Positions 32,923-33,742 of a stretch of DNA of 33,742 nt are shown here, piece by piece; the stretch's first letter is position 1; every line of letters starts with the position of its first letter. The notes beneath the pieces were generated by a model. The model made no database searches and was not told the DNA's origin. It worked only from the letters and a program-made list of their open reading frames with translations. This stretch comes from an uncultured Bacillota bacterium (lineage in GTDB: Bacteria > Bacillota > Clostridia > Christensenellales > Borkfalkiaceae): contig CASEFE010000107.1 of NCBI GenBank assembly GCA_949287105.1, forward strand, positions 1-33,742. Direction: 5' to 3'. A program made the position numbers and the translations under genes.

Positions 32923-33537
32923 TCAATCTTCTTCCGTACGCAAGGCGTCCAACGCATCCTTTGCCGTTTCATAATCAAATCCCTTTGACATTAAATGACG
33001 ATAACCCCTCGAAAGATTTTCTTTCGTAAATTCACGGCCCTTCATATATTTTTTTAAAACCTGAATAGCCGATTCCGTCTCATTGCTCAATTGTTGCAAT
33101 GCGTCTTCAATACATGCATCCGACGCACCCCGTTTTTTTAATTCCAATGCGATAAGACGCGCCCCCTTGCCTTTCCCTGCCGAACTCACATATTGTTCGC
33201 AATATTCCGCATCGTTTACAAACCCGTATTCCCGAAGCTTGTCCAGCACATATGTGCATACGATGTCTACATACCCTTTCTTTTTCAGAAAATCAACCAT
33301 CTGTTTTTCCGTTTTCATGGATGCAGACAAATGCGTCATCGCCTTGTCCAGCGCTTGCGCCTTTTCATTTTCCAACTGGATCGCATCCAACTCCTCCAAT
33401 TCAATCGAATTTCCCACTTTCAGCCGATGCAAAATTGCTGTTTCCAGTTTCAAACCACAATAAAATTGACCGTCTATATAAATATTGCAACGATCTTTAT
33501 CTTTGACTTGCGGCGTTATCGCTGTAATCTCTGCCAT
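32923..33537 (-). CDS. recX: Regulatory protein RecX
   Basis: RecX binds RecA filaments and limits recombination. The 204-residue protein has the N-terminal beta segment RCNIYIDGQFYCGLKLE, then three repeated three-helix units: KTEKQMVDFLKKKGY with LDKLREYGFVNDAEYCEQYV, then KGARLIALELKKRGASDACIEDAL, then SRGYRHLMSKGFDYETAKDAL. These are the standard RecX motifs and the length is normal. The start has a GGAGAAGGGAG site directly after a terminator hairpin. recA is not in this window. Confidence 0.93.
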   Translation of the reverse strand: MAEITAITPQVKDKDRCNIYIDGQFYCGLKLETAILHRLKVGNSIELEELDAIQLENEKAQALDKAMTHLSASMKTEKQMVDFLKKKGYVDIVCTYVLDKLREYGFVNDAEYCEQYVSSAGKGKGARLIALELKKRGASDACIEDALQQLSNETESAIQVLKKYMKGREFTKENLSRGYRHLMSKGFDYETAKDALDALRTEED

Positions 33538-33552
33538 CTCCCTTCTCCTCTA

Positions 33553-33588
33553 TAAAAATTTCCGCACCCCAAAAACAGGTGCGGAAAT
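33553..33588 (-). terminator. Terminator upstream of recX
   Basis: A minus-strand 11-bp perfect stem (ATTTCCGCACC with GGTGCGGAAAT) is followed by TTTTTATA. It ends the partial gene at the right edge. The recX ribosome site begins almost directly after it. Confidence 0.85.
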
Positions 33589-33619
33589 ACGCGGCGCTTT
33601 TGCTTAAAACGCGGATGCC

Positions 33620-33742
33620 TCATTCCGCGACTATAAAATCTATTTTTCCTTTCAATGTATCGGGGTAAAATTCCGTAAGCTTTTCGCCGACCTGCCGCAA
33701 ATATTCGTCTTGCTTTTCAAAAAATACAAACCGCGGCGGATC
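33620..33742 (-). CDS. C-terminal end of an unidentified gene, partial
   Basis: Open frame entering from the right edge and ending in TGA at 33620. The visible 40 residues begin DPPRFVFFEKQDEYLRQVGE and end KGKIDFIVAE. The two other frames stop earlier, and a good terminator hairpin follows at 33558-33588, so this is probably the end of a real gene on the same strand as recX. The family cannot be recognised from this tail. Confidence 0.65.
   Translation of the reverse strand, partial: DPPRFVFFEKQDEYLRQVGEKLTEFYPDTLKGKIDFIVAE

Noticed and set aside
1..33742. tRNA, rRNA, CRISPR arrays, insertion sequences, phage genes
   Set aside because: I looked for cloverleaf-like segments, regularly spaced repeats, transposase motifs and phage structural genes and saw none. 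A covariance-model search was not possible.

Overview
The window looks like chromosomal DNA from an anaerobic member of the Bacillota (Clostridia). The signs are GGAGG-type ribosome binding sites, sigma-A style promoters with 17-bp spacers, intrinsic terminators between transcription units, an oxygen-sensitive class III ribonucleotide reductase (NrdD/NrdG), rubredoxin, AsnA, and an EndoA-type MazF next to NAD(P)HX repair. A gut Christensenellales-like clostridium would fit, but that placement is an impression. No tRNA, rRNA, CRISPR array, insertion sequence or phage gene was seen. No gene-free stretch exceeds 300 bases.

Left part (1-9157, minus strand). One tightly packed unit is read from a promoter at 8260-8288: DUF1934, a UPF0173 metallo-hydrolase, a strongly degenerate Rho-like protein, a ROK glucokinase, a patatin-like lipase, a membrane-anchored ComEC-type metallo-hydrolase, then aroC, aroB and aroA (aroA runs off the window). 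tyrA lies just upstream as a separate gene, so the late shikimate and tyrosine steps are together here. The Rho-like protein is the most unusual item. It keeps the Rho fold and the Walker B Asp, but the P-loop Lys is Met, the catalytic Glu is Gln, and several RNA-binding and subunit-interface residues are lost.

Middle part (9200-21310). It holds an aldo/keto reductase, a glycerophosphodiesterase, AsnA, a HAD phosphatase whose promoter predicts a leaderless mRNA, and an unrecognised protein. Next comes a radical SAM/DUF4130 pair thought to act on DNA, then a 56-residue Lys-rich small protein. A sugar region follows, with an AraC regulator divergent from a GH2 glycosidase (their -10 boxes lie back to back) and a GH78-like rhamnosidase.

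Right part (21400-33742). Genes here are phosphoglucose isomerase, a sugar isomerase-like TIM barrel, rubredoxin, a nrdD-nrdG-dut nucleotide operon with a candidate NrdR box, minD-minE (MinE without its usual membrane-targeting N-terminus), an alpha/beta hydrolase, a stand-alone murG, recX, nnr and mazF. A 40-codon gene tail lies at the right edge. Most units are separated by clear hairpin terminators, several usable from both sides.
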